Shown piece after piece: positions 10,157 to 21,328 of a stretch of 64,000 nt of DNA. Each line of letters opens with the position of its first letter. Position 1 is the first letter of the stretch. Source of the DNA: Malania oleifera (Eukaryota > Streptophyta > Magnoliopsida > Santalales > Ximeniaceae). The stretch spans positions 2,894,001 to 2,958,000 of the forward strand of contig NC_080422.1 of assembly GCF_029873635.1 (NCBI RefSeq), written 5' to 3'. The position numbers and the translations under genes are program-made. The notes beneath the pieces were generated by a model that worked only from the letters and a program-made list of their open reading frames with translations, was not told the origin of the DNA and did no database searches.

Positions 10157-11325
10157 TGAAACGACTTGCTAATAAAATAAAATCTTTTTCCCTAGTTTTA
10201 AATTCAATCACTAATCTAAACAATGGAAGGCGAATCATATAAAATAAAATCACACATAATACAATACCAGAGTGTCAAATCATCCCACAATATACAAACA
10301 TCGCTATTCTCTTGAAAACTACCCTTACAGATACCAAGGGTTTACAAAACTTGCCACCCAAAAATAATACTCACTCTCAAAAAGGGCAGTACAATAGCCT
10401 CTCTACCTGCGAGCTTACTTCGCTCACCTAACTGATTCACCTGAAAAACAATTCAACACTGGGATGAGCCAACGCTCAGTAAGACGAAACATGCTATTAC
10501 TAGTGTGTGGCTGCTGAGTTATATTTCTGTATAAATAATCCGTTTTAAAAATAATATCATGAATAACTAGAACTGTAAATGCTGGTATAAGGAACATATG
10601 TTAAAACTATATAAATTTACTTTTCATAATACTACTACTATTTCTGGAAATCTACTTATACTTATAATATCTGAGAAAACTTCCCTGGATGGCTGTATGT
10701 CATGATTTAACCCCTCATTACAGGGTTGTGAGACCCGAAGGCGGGACCTATCCTGGCAGGCCTATCAGGGTTAGTCAACTGAACTCCGACAGTCTGATCG
10801 GCCCCCTCAATCCATATCTGATGGAGAGCCTGTCCCGATGTGGGCATGATCGACCTCATACCACTTATTATCTGAGTAAAGTGGTTACACTCTGAATTGA
10901 ATATCTATAGCTATGATACCGTGCTCCGTTGTCTGATCCATCAGGGTCTGATACTATATAGGTAACTGATATCTGTAATATACTATTTTTACTATGGTTT
11001 CTAAAATAACCATAACCCTATAGAATTTATCTGAAATTCTAAATAAACTAACTGAAAATCTGTTTTCTGTATAACTGAACTGTTGTCTGAATATCTGTAT
11101 ATTGGGGCATTATGGTACTGATAAACATGTTATTCTAGAATTACTGAAAATGCATATTTTCGAATATACTATACACTAAAAAATTCGTCATTCTATACAC
11201 ATGCAAATATCATGGTATTTCTATTAATAACTATAAACGTAGTATTCACCAATTCTATAAATATAGTACTGTTATGTTATCAACTTAAGCCACACAAATA
11301 AATGCTAATATTATAAGGTTATGGG

Positions 11326-11374
<49 letters not shown>

Positions 11375-12130
11375 TAATATGAATAATAATTTGATAACAA
11401 CCTATATTTTGCATTGAAATCATAATGAAGTTTCCTAACATAGCATGTTCCCCTTACCTGACTACTAGAAGGCCACTATGGTATACTGGTCCAACACCCT
11501 CGGGGCTTCCTACTCAACACCCTGAAAACAACATTCGTCAAAATGGAATATCATTATTTCTCGGTTTACTTCATTTCCTACAACTGTTGGAAAGTCTAAT
11601 TTTGAATAAAAGACCTTACCCTGAACCTAGGGAGAAATTCAACTCGATCCCACCGATGATCTTCCCCGGCAAACTTGAAGAGAACTTCAGCAGGAGCATT
11701 GTGGTGGCCTCAGATCATCGATCTGGCGTCTGACGGGGCCGAAATCAAAGAAAAAAGGAAGAGGAACCGTAGGAGAGAGAAAGAAAAGAGAATGACGCTA
11801 AATTTCTGCATTAATCCAAGGTTTTGCACTTATTATACTGCGGACTTAGTCGACGAGCCACGTCATCTCGTCGACGAGGTCTAGAAGGAGGTTCGTCAAT
11901 GAATACCATCTCCTCGTCAACGAAATTCAGAAATCGAAAAACAGCTGCTTGGTATTTTCTCGTCGACGAAATGCTTCCTTGTCGACGAATCCCCTGCGTT
12001 CGTCGCAAAGGCCCTAGGAAAATTCCTGGGTTATTATATCCGAAACGCAATGTCGCTGGCTCCTTCTATTTTTATTTCCATTTCTCTCCCTTTTTACTAT
12101 TTAAATATCATTATTCTTTGGGTTGTTACA
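10157..12130 (-). repeat. 3' LTR of chromovirus gypsy 1
   Basis: On the + strand it begins TGAAACGACTTGCT and ends GGTTGTTACA, next to the polypurine tract, so the element reads on the minus strand. Related copies are at 32219-46846 (interrupted solo LTR) and 56434-58190. It contains a TA microsatellite (about 11331-11366), a probable TATA box on the minus strand (GTATAATA, 11830-11838) and, directly upstream of it in element orientation, an array of TCGTCGACGA palindromes (11848-12005). The small frames here (10689-10895, 11425-12262) have no family features. Confidence 0.85.
11848..12005 (-). promoter_or_regulatory. TCGTCGACGA array in chromovirus LTR
   Basis: Six or more copies or near-copies of the palindrome TCGTCGACGA lie within 160 bp, for example CTCGTCGACGAG at 11867-11878, and others near 11892, 11914, 11959 and 11979. 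In element orientation they sit just upstream of the likely TATA box. The same arrangement is present at 46629-46823 in the second copy of this LTR. Confidence 0.65.
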
Positions 12131-12342
12131 TTCTCCCCTCCTTATAAAATTTCGTCCTCGAAATTTGATGTTTATATATCTCATCATCCTTTAAGGGAAA
12201 AACGGTCTACTTATTTTATTACCTGCCCTCACTTATGGCGGAGGAATACCATCGTTACATAGGTAGTTCTGGGAGATTACAATTATAAAATAAAATTTCC
12301 CCTAAAACTAAAATACTACTACCCTAAACATATACGTAACTA
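12131..12342 (-). other. Polypurine tract and 3' untranslated region of gypsy 1
   Basis: AAGGAGGGGAGAA on the minus strand (12131-12143) adjoins the 3' LTR and is the plus-strand primer. Between it and the pol stop lies a motif at 12226-12258 (+ strand CCCTCACTTATGGCGG then AGGAATACC) that is also found near the 3' end of the LINE at 19813-19846 and in gypsy 2 at 37727-37760. Confidence 0.8.
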
Positions 12343-15210
12343 CTATAATTCATCGAATAAGTGAGGATATCTTTGTCTGAGCTCATCTTCAAGCTCCCAT
12401 GAGGCTTCTTCGACCATGTGATTCATCCACAAGATTTTCATTAATGGAATCCTTTTGCTGCGCAATACCTGTTCTTTTCTATCTAGGATTCGCACCGGAG
12501 CTTCTTTGTATGCTAGATCACTAATGAGTTCCAATTCTGCATAGCTAATGATATGGAAAGGATATGGGGCGTATTTCCTTAGCATAGAGACATGAAATAC
12601 GTCGTGAATCCTGAATAAAAATGGTGGTAGAGCTAGCCGATAAGCCACTGACCCAATCCTCTCAAGTATTTCAAAGGGGCCAATGAACCTAGGGCTCAAC
12701 TTACACTTCTTCCCAAACCTCATAATCCCCTTCAATGGTGCTATTTTCTGAAATACATGATCACCCACATCAAATTCCAGTTTCCGATGGCGAGTATCCG
12801 CGTAGCTTTTCTGCTGACTCTATGCTACACTGATTCTATCTCGAATGAGTCAAACTTTATCGCACGCCTGCTGAACCATCTCTGGACCCAAAACTTGCCT
12901 CTCGCTGACTTCATTGTAGAAAAGAGGAGATCGGCATCTTCTACCATACAACGCCTCGTATGGTGCCATGCCGATGCAAGCTTGATAACTGTTATTATAA
13001 GCAAATTCAACTAGTGGCAAAAATTGAGTCTAGCTAACCCCAAAATCCAGTACATACGTTCACAACATATCTTCAAGTATCTAACTCATTCTCTCTGTCT
13101 GGCCATCTGTCTGAGGATGGAAATCAGTGTTGAATGCTAGCTGAGTCCCTAGTGCCTCCTACAAGCTCCTCTAGAACTGCGATGTAAAACGTGGATCACG
13201 GTTTGAGACTATGGATACCAGCACTCCATGAGGTCGGACAATCTTCTGAATGTAAATCTCTGCTAACCTGTTCATAGGGTAGCTAACTTTAATAGGAAGA
13301 AAATGAGTTGTTTTCGTTAGCTATCAACAATCACCCAAATGGCATTCTGACCATGCGGAGCCGGCCGTAACCTAGTAACAAAATCCATGGATACATGGTC
13401 CCATTTCCACTCAGGAATAAAAAATGGCTGCAACTGACCAGCCGACCTCTGGTGCTCAGCTTTAACCTGTTGCAATGCCAAACATTGCTGCATAAATTCT
13501 TCTATTTCCCTCTTCATGCCACTCCACCAGAAATACTCCTGCAGATCCCTATACATTTTCGTACTGCCAAGATGTACAGTGTATAGAGATCTGTATGCCT
13601 TTTATAGAATAGTCCTCCTGATATTGTCATCTGCAGGCACACACAATCTGTTACGAAATTTCAGAGTTCCATCATCGAAAATGCTGAATACCTCTCCCTG
13701 ACCATCCTGAATTCTGGCTAGCACCTCCACTAATTCGGGTTCATTTCTCTAAGCATCTTTAATCCTTTCATACAATGTAGGCTGTATAACCAAACTGAAA
13801 TAAATGCCTGAGGATCATCTTCCACTAACTCTACACCAAGCATTTCCAAGTCCATCTGAATCGGATGCTGAACTACTGTTGCTAACTGTGCTGTATCCTC
13901 TGATTTATGGCTCAAAGCATCAGCCACCACATTCGCTTTACCTGAGTGGTAACTGATGGCACAGTCGTAATCCTTGATGAGTTCTAACCACCTTCTCTGG
14001 AGCATATTCAACTCTTTCTGTGTAAAGATATACTTTAGGCTCTTGTGATCAAAAAATATCTCACACCTCTCACCATATAGGTAATGTCTCCAGATCTTCA
14101 GTGCATGTACAACCGTAGCCAATTCTAGATCGTGAGTAGGGTAGTTCTTTTCATATTCTTTCAATTGCCTAGATGCATACACTACTACCCTACCGTGCTG
14201 CATCAGTACACAACCAAACCCTTTCAAAGACGCGTCATTATAAATCACATACCCATCACCTCCGGATGGAATCGTCATAACTGGTGCAGTGACGAGCCGC
14301 TGCTTTAATTTTTGGAAACTTTGCTTGCATTCTTCATCCCACACAAATTTGGAATTTTTCCTGGTCAAACGCGTGAGAGGTCCTGATAAAACTGAAAACC
14401 CCTCAACGAATCGACGGTAATAACCTGTCAGCCTCAAGAATCTTCTGACTTCCTGCACATTCCTTGGCCTGGCCCAATTCACCACTGCATCAATCTTGCT
14501 GGGATCCACTGATATACCATCTCCTGAGATCACATGGCCTAAAAATGCAACTTGCTCAAGCTAGAACTCACACTTACTAAACTTGTCGTAAAGCTTTTCC
14601 GCTTTAAGTGTCTGCAGTACTTGCCTCAAATGCACCTCATGATCCTCTAAATTCTTTGAGTATACCAGTATATCATCAATAAAAACCACCGAAAATTGAT
14701 CGAGATACTGGTGAAAGACCCTATTCATCAAGTCCATGAAAACAGGTCGGGCATTTGTCAGACCAAAAGGCATAATGAGAAATTCATAGTGCCCATACTT
14801 AGTCCTGAAGGCTGTCTTTGCCACGTCCTCTACCTTTACTCATACCTGATGATACCCTGATTTGAGGTCAATCTTGGAATATACCCGTGTACCCTGGAGC
14901 TGATCAAACAGATGGTTGATACGGGCTAGAGGATATTTATTCTTGATAGTAACCTTGTTGATTTCTCTGTAATCAGTACACATCCTTAAAGACCCATCTT
15001 TCTTCTTTACAAACAACACTAGAGCTCCCCATGGTGATACAATGGGTTGTATAAACCCTTTGCTCAGCAAGTCCTACAACTACTCCTTTAATTCTCCCAA
15101 TTCAGCTAGAGCCATACGGTAGGGAACCTTAGAGATCGGCGCTGTCCCTGGAAGCAAATCTATAGGAAAATCCACCTTGCGTTCGGGAGGCAATCTTAAT
15201 TCAAATATAT
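12343..15210 (-). pseudogene. Chromovirus pol: RT, RNase H, integrase, chromodomain, broken
   Basis: Reading leftward. The RT begins near 15070 ([26 protein letters not shown]) and its catalytic FIDDILVYS lies in the frame 14561-14824. RNase H follows in 13730-14533 ([38 protein letters not shown]). The integrase zinc region and core are at 13317-13556 and in broken frames down to about 12770. The C-terminal integrase region and chromodomain are in 12343-12768, ending HMVEEASWELEDELRQRYPH. The chromodomain places it in the chromoviruses, probably the Tekay/Del clade. Several stops break it, including one after HQV near 14840 and a TAG at 14561-14563 at a tryptophan position. The protease that should precede RT is missing. 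Not functional. Confidence 0.9.
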
Positions 15211-15707
15211 GCAGCATCAAATCATTCAAAGTCAAAAAATATTATTACTTATTCAAACATAAATATATTACCTGTGCCTTTAGAATTATCTCCCTCTGCT
15301 GTATCTAGCATATAAACATGTACTAGGCCGCCGTCGCCACGAGGCACTGAGTTATTCCTTTGATTTTGATTTATAGCAAGTGCATTGTTTGGTGGTTCAT
15401 GACACTCCCGGGCTATATGGCCATGCTTGCCACATCTATAGCACACGACACCCCTACCTTGACATTCTTCCCAATGCCTTTGATTGCATCTGAAATAGTG
15501 GGGGCGTGATGATTCACCCTGTCATCCTCGATCATTCCTTTCTGATTTTTGACCTATAGTATCTCTGTTTCCCCTACACGACCCCTATCTGAAATTTGCT
15601 TGGGATGTAGGAGACATAGGTCTCCTTCTTCATTTTGACGCCTCTGCACCTCTCTGCAGACTCGACTCTACAACAGTGGATTTATTCACCAATTCTGTGA
15701 AGTCTTG
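15211..15707 (-). pseudogene. Gypsy 1 gag 3' part with CCHC knuckle; protease deleted
   Basis: The frame 15249-15446 starts with a CCHC nucleic-acid-binding knuckle (CYRCGKHGHIAREC) at the 3' end of a chromovirus gag. Only about 190 bp separate the knuckle from the RT-side linker (LPPERKVDF); in gypsy 2 an aspartic protease fills this space, so an internal deletion removed it. Upstream gag coding continues degenerately to 15707, where another chromovirus LTR begins, so most of gag and the 5' LTR are absent here. Confidence 0.8.
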
Positions 15708-15745
15708 TGTAATGCCCCAATCCTGGAGTGCTACTAATCCATTCA

Positions 15746-17436
15746 TGAAATTAGGATAGCTTCCCAAGAGGGGGGGGGGGGGTGAATTGGGATTTTAAAA
15801 TTCTTTCCTTTTTAATACTTTGTTTTATATAAACATTCACAACAAGCAATCACAAAATCAAGTCAACCACAACCAATCAACAAAATAATCAAAATTTTAA
15901 TCTTTATATCAATAGCCCTGTATCAAAATGTAAAGCATGCAGAATTTATATAGGCCCTGTGTTATTTCACAATCACACTTTTTCCTTGTGTTTAGTAATT
16001 AAAAAAACTTTCAGATTAATAAGGTTAGGATGATCAACCAACGTAGTCCCTTTCAATTTCCGCAATCAATGCTGATCAAGCCAAAACAGATTATCTTCCA
16101 GTCTATTTAACAACCATACACTTAGAATTTAACAATTTAAACCATACACGCTGGTTGTAAGTTTTGCTGAAAAATAAAGAGTAAGGAAGAAGAGAGACAC
16201 AAGGTTTTACGAGGTTCAGCTTATACCCAGCCCACGTCCTCACCTTTGGCAAACCACCAAAGGATTCACTAATTCAGTTCTGTTGACGGGTGGAACAATA
16301 CCGATTACAACCACTCCTTCCTTTAGGCTAGAGCCCACCTCTCCAAACGATCTTCCCTCGTTCGGTCCAACGATTCTACAACCTTGAATCGTTTATAAAC
16401 AAGAAATAAGATAGAGAAAAGTTTGTGTACAAAAGACACTCTCACAACAGAGTAGATTAGTACAAGATTCAGCACAAGTATACTTTAAAGTAAATCAAAT
16501 ATAAAAGGATTGAAGCTCAAACTGAATTTAGATCATCAAATATCTTCCAAGTATTGAAAGATTTAGACTTTGAAGGCTCTACTTCGTAATTTGTATCAGC
16601 AGTAACTCAGTAGTTGAAGTAGGATGAACACAAGAGAGTTTGAGAGCTTTTAGGGAATTTTGATTGCTGGAATATTTCTTGGTATAAAAAATCTTTGAAG
16701 TTTGAGGCTATTTATTGAAGTTTAAAAGTAATTCCTTGCCCCCCCAATTTTATTTGGAGTAATCCCCAAGTTTTTCAAAAGAGTAGTGCCCAAGAAATCC
16801 ATTTAAAAAATCTTCCCATTGGAGTATTTTAAAAAAATGTTTGAGTGGCAGTCGCATGCCATAGAGGAATTTCAAAACTCAGAATACTGGTAGTCACCCG
16901 CCAGAATGCAGGCAATCGCCTGGCTTGACCACCCAGTCGCCTGGCTGTGCTCAGGCAATCGCCTGGCACCCTACTGCTTCTTTTAAAAAAACTCTTCTTA
17001 CTTTGTCAGTTGCCTGGCCTATCAGATTTCAAAAAATTTTCTTCTTTTGAACCCTCATTTACTTTTATTTTTTAAAACATTCTTTAGGGTTTTTCTAACA
17101 CCACTTTTCTAAGTTTCCTTTTGTTTTATAAGAGTTTCAATTTAGTTTATATTTGAAGTTTACTTGAAGTACTTACATTCAACCATTCTTAAAACTATAT
17201 TCTTTTGATCTTCAACTGATTCATTATTCTTCAATCATCTTTGAGCTTCTGATGATCTTTCTTTCTTGGTCTTTTTGAATAGTACTTTCATCATAAGATT
17301 TATCATCCTTTTGAGCTTTGAACTCTCTCCAAGCTTTGCCTTCTTCCTGAAAAATTTTCATTTGAAACAAACCATATTAAACATATCATGATTTAGTATC
17401 ATCAAAATAAGAATTGTAAGCCTTGTTAGGCCAACG
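15746..17436 (-). mobile_element. Solo copia LTR F with target-site duplication
   Basis: Minus-strand solo LTR of 1691 bp. Starts TGAAATTAGGATAGC and ends GGCCAACG (terminal CA changed to CG in element sense), flanked by ATTCA at 15741-15745 and 17437-17441. The first 30 bases equal the end of LTR A, but the rest differs, so it is a separate Sirevirus family. It holds the R-region hairpin (16243-16263) and a decamer array around 16848-17016 (for example CAGTCGCCTG at 16934-16943 and AGGCAATCGCCTGG at 16953-16966). A long G-run (13 G) follows its left end. Confidence 0.9.
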
Positions 17437-18493
17437 ATTCATTTACCTGATAATCTACATTCTAATATCATGTATGCAGTGGAAAACATAATTATAGTCT
17501 TTCAACAAATATAATACCAGACTTTTATAAATCTATCTACACACCATAATAAACCATGCATCCACCTGTATTCCCATATATACACATATCTCCCAAAAAT
17601 ATTTAGTATTCACAATACCAGTATGTTTCACAACCACTCATAATATCTAGAAGACTTAAAATATAAAACATAAAATATTTGCATTCCCAAAAACATCATT
17701 AAAATTTTTATACCTTTTTTTTTCTTCTCATATCTCCCAAAAATGCTATAAAACCTTCAGCTCTCTAAGCTCAATCTCAAGGAGGTCCTGAAAAAAAATA
17801 CATTTATATTCGGGTGAGACACATCTCAGTAATGGAAGAAACAATATATTAAAACAGTATGTGGCTAATATGAATTTATATAACAACATATTATTCATAA
17901 TTTGAAATCATTAACTTAATCTCTGAAATCATTTTCCGATCCTAATCAAACACATGCAAGAAATTTTACCCATGAGATTACCTAAGGATAGGGGTGATTA
18001 TCCGTCCATACAAGTAACACTCCTCTGCTCTGATACCTAGGCAACCCAAAGGTCATAGCTAAAGCTTACCAGGGCACTCACCTTACTCAGTAAGCCCTCA
18101 AGTGATAAATTAATCTCTTACTCACACAGTTCATACAAAAGTGTACCGGCATAGGCTCCTAAGAATAGGAAAATCTATGCACACATACAAGTAATTTCCC
18201 TATGCCCTAACACGTTATGTAGCCTACTTTTACACCTGATACAACCAAGGTACTCGCTTTTCTCAACAAGCCCTTGGGCGAAGAGTTTGCCTCACCCAAA
18301 CGTAACATGTTCTACTAGCATAAATACTACTAATACCATAATACATTATTTTGTTTGCCATTATTCTGCATTTCTTAACTGTTCATGTTTTCATCTTTTA
18401 CTTTTCTTTTCATTTCACTTTACGTGGCTCTTTCCCATTTTACATTATTCACATTTCACATTTCATTTCTATTTCATTTATTTCCATTTCATT

Positions 18494-18745
18494 TCATACC
18501 CAACATCTTTCAACTGTTTTACCCAACATCTTTCAGTTATTTTACCCAACATTTTTCAGCTGTCATACATTTACCCAACATCTTTCAGCTGTTTTACCCA
18601 ATATTTTTTAGCTATTTTACCCAACATCTTTCAGCTGTCATACATTTACCCAACATATTTCAGCTATTTTACCCAACATTTTTCAGCTGTCATACATTTA
18701 CCCAGTATCTTTCAGATATTTTACCCAGTATATTTCAGTTGTTTA
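18494..18745 (+). repeat. 21-22 bp minisatellite
   Basis: About a dozen tandem copies of a unit like TTTTACCCAACATCTTTCAG, some with CTGTCATACA inserted before the next TTTACCCA. It lies inside the chromovirus LTR and explains the phenylalanine-rich frames on this strand. Confidence 0.9.
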
Positions 18746-20040
18746 CATGGTTGCATTACACACAAGCAGCATAATTCATATCATATTTCATTCTCAATGT
18801 ATTATTTACTTAACTTGTATCTCATACATTTAACATATATTTGCATAGAACTTACATTTACTCATGCCACACAATTTAGCAATAAAATTCATACACTGCT
18901 TGTAAAATAAGCCAACCAGTATTTAATGTTTATATACTGAAAATACCTTTCATTTCTTACATTATTATCCTGAAAATATTTTCCACTTTCATCAGTTCAT
19001 TTTCGCATATATGTATATAATAAACAACCCTAAATTCGTAAAAAACATAATTTAAATGGTTGACATTTTAAACTCATACGGAGACAAATTCACGTATATA
19101 TAACACAATTCATTTTCCATTAAATTCATAAAAAATTTGATTTAATATATATTTTTCCCCTTACCTGGTTTCTTGAACTATGCCAATAGGGACCCCGAAA
19201 AATACCTGCGGCCCTCACCCGGACCCTAAATCAAAAGTCATGATTTCATTAAATTAATCATAAATAAAATAACCAAATAAACAGTTATACCCTCAAATAT
19301 AACCAATTTGTCAAATTTTTCAAATCCCACTCTCGCTTTGGAGTGGGGCCTAGAAAATCCCAATTGGAAATTTACTCATGTCAAAATGACGATAATCACT
19401 ACTAGTACCCCGTGGTGGTGCCTGATCGTTGATTTAACAACAGATTTAACGAGAAATTGAGAAATTAGGGGAATGTTGCCTTACCCCAGGAATGGTACCT
19501 ATGCCATTCCCACGACAAATCTTCTCTAGTAGAAATGTCTGTGGCAGAGTTAGGAATCCAACAACACCTTCTGTTTTTCGATCGATGCTCGTTAGGCCGA
19601 CGAAATCGAAGAGAGAGAGGAGGAGGACGAAGGAGTGAGATAGAGAGTGGAAGTCTGAGAAAGATGCAAAGATTAGCTAAGGATGAAGATGGATTGGATT
19701 TCAAATTGAAAACGAATCCATCCTATTACATTTAATATATATTATTTTAATATTATATATATATATATATATTTTAAAAGAAGGGCGGCACCTCCATTTA
19801 TTTATTGATAAACCCTCACTTTTGGCGGAGGAATATCGTGGTTACAAGACAATCAATGGGAGAAACAAAAGACAAAACTTTAAAGGCCTCCCAAAAAATA
19901 ACACCAACATATAGCCAAAAACAGGGTTACAAGTCCAAATAAAACAAAACAAAACAAGGTCCTACAAAACAAACCTCATGCAATAAAACAAACAAAAGAT
20001 AAACAACATAAAGCATAAACCAAAACCAATAGGAAATCAG

Positions 20041-21328
20041 CTAAACATACCTTATATGGTCTCTAAGGATGCCACCACTACCCGCCGGCCCTAGGTTTCC
20101 CAAGCTACTCCCGTCCAAATTTAGTTTCAACCTCTCTTGCCTCGGTTTTAGCCATCTCACACATTGCATAATTTTAATTCTTTTATTCACAATTTGCACT
20201 TCTAGATTCTGCAATATCCGAAAATTAGCATGCTTTAATTGAGCCATTCCTATCATGTTCCTGTTGTAAATCGCCACCTAATACTTAATGGACAGCCACA
20301 CATATGTACTACTCTCCAATTTCCCCTCCATTCTAGCAGCACATCTCCTTCGCCACAGCCTCCAAACTACTAAACAAGGAATCAAACCGATCAATGATCC
20401 CAATTGAGAAAATATGGAAGCCCTATTAAACCACATTTGGGCTCTTTCTTTCCAACTTTGTTGCCTAAGGAAAGGTACACCTACCTCCACCCAAACCTTC
20501 CTCCAAACCTTAATAGTAAGGTCTCCCTTATTTAACACATGCTCCATATCTTCTGATTGCCTCATCTCACAACAATTATACGCCGAAGCAAGTGAAACCC
20601 CCACCCTTCTCACCTTTTCATCAATGCTTAAGCACTCAAAAGCGGCCTTCCACATATATATATCAAATTTCTTTGGTAACCATTTATTCCAAACCCACTT
20701 TGCCCAATCAAATTTTGGAGCTCTAACTCTGATAACATCCCATGCGGACTTTGTATTAAAGCAACCATCCTTTTCCAGGAGCCATAACAGTATGTCTGAA
20801 GAGTTTCTAAGATTTCCCACCTTTTCCATCACTTCTTCTGCTCTATTATACCCTAGAATCCTTTGCAAATTTTTCACATCCCACACATTATTGATAACCA
20901 AATCTTTTAATCTGATATGTGAATGTGCACCATCTGGACAATCTGTAAACAAAGGTCCCGAATCTAGAAACTTATCATACCACAATTTTACATTTCCTTC
21001 TATAACCTTCCACATAGATTTACTTAACAGTTCAGACATACCCTGCAGAACTTTCCTCCAAAAGGAAGAATCCGATCCATGAGGTCTGCGAAGAGCAATA
21101 TGTCCTCATTTCACATATTTAGCTTTAAAAAATCTAATCCATAAAGAATTTTGTGTTAATAAATGCCAACCAAAATTCACGAACAAAGACTGTTGCACTT
21201 CCGAAATGTCCCTTACTCCTATGACCCCCTCCTCCACACGAACACACAATTTCTTCCAAGCCCTCCATTTCATTTTCTCTTTTCCATCCTTAAATGCCCA
21301 AAAAAAAGAAGCAAACATACCTTATATC
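20041..21328 (-). pseudogene. LINE ORF2 C-terminal part: zf-RVT and RNase H-like
   Basis: The frame 20278-21039 (253 aa) has the zinc-finger RVT region seen C-terminal to RT in plant LINE ORF2 proteins (WAKWVWNKWLPKKFDIYMWKA and the downstream EDMEHVL region, with some expected zinc ligands lost). The frame 20041-20277 has the start of an RNase H-like domain (KLNLDGSSLGNLGPAGSGG). The frame at 21106-21318 joins these to RT (FFWAFKDGKEKMKWRAWKKLC). The frames are separated by stops, so no single product. Confidence 0.85.

Larger units (their letters stand above)
15708..19770 (-). mobile_element. Chromovirus LTR (second family), interrupted by solo LTR F
   Basis: Begins TGTAATGCCCCAATCC inside gypsy 1 gag. 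Its first about 60 bp, read across solo LTR F, parallel the start of the gypsy 2 LTR (GGAGTGCTACT, then ACCTGATA). It contains the LTR-type phrases GGGTGAGACACATCTCAGTAA and ACCTGGTTTCTTGAA, a 21-22 bp minisatellite and a GA-rich end. A CCTATTACA at 19722-19730 could be the LTR terminus, or the LTR may run on into the TA-rich stretch where the LINE tail begins. Minus the nested LTR it is about 2.3 kb, like the gypsy 2 LTRs. No protein-coding content; the 207-residue frame at 18287-18910 is the minisatellite read through. Confidence 0.75.

Noticed and set aside
18494-18745. Regularly spaced short repeats resembling an array
   Set aside because: Contiguous tandem units with no unique spacers, in plant nuclear DNA; not a CRISPR array.
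18287-18910. 207-residue hydrophobic frame that looks like a membrane protein
   Set aside because: It is the translation of a 21-22 bp minisatellite; the overlapping frames are just as long and repetitive.
20414-21082. 222-residue + strand frame
   Set aside because: Antisense of the LINE zf-RVT coding region, with no features of its own.
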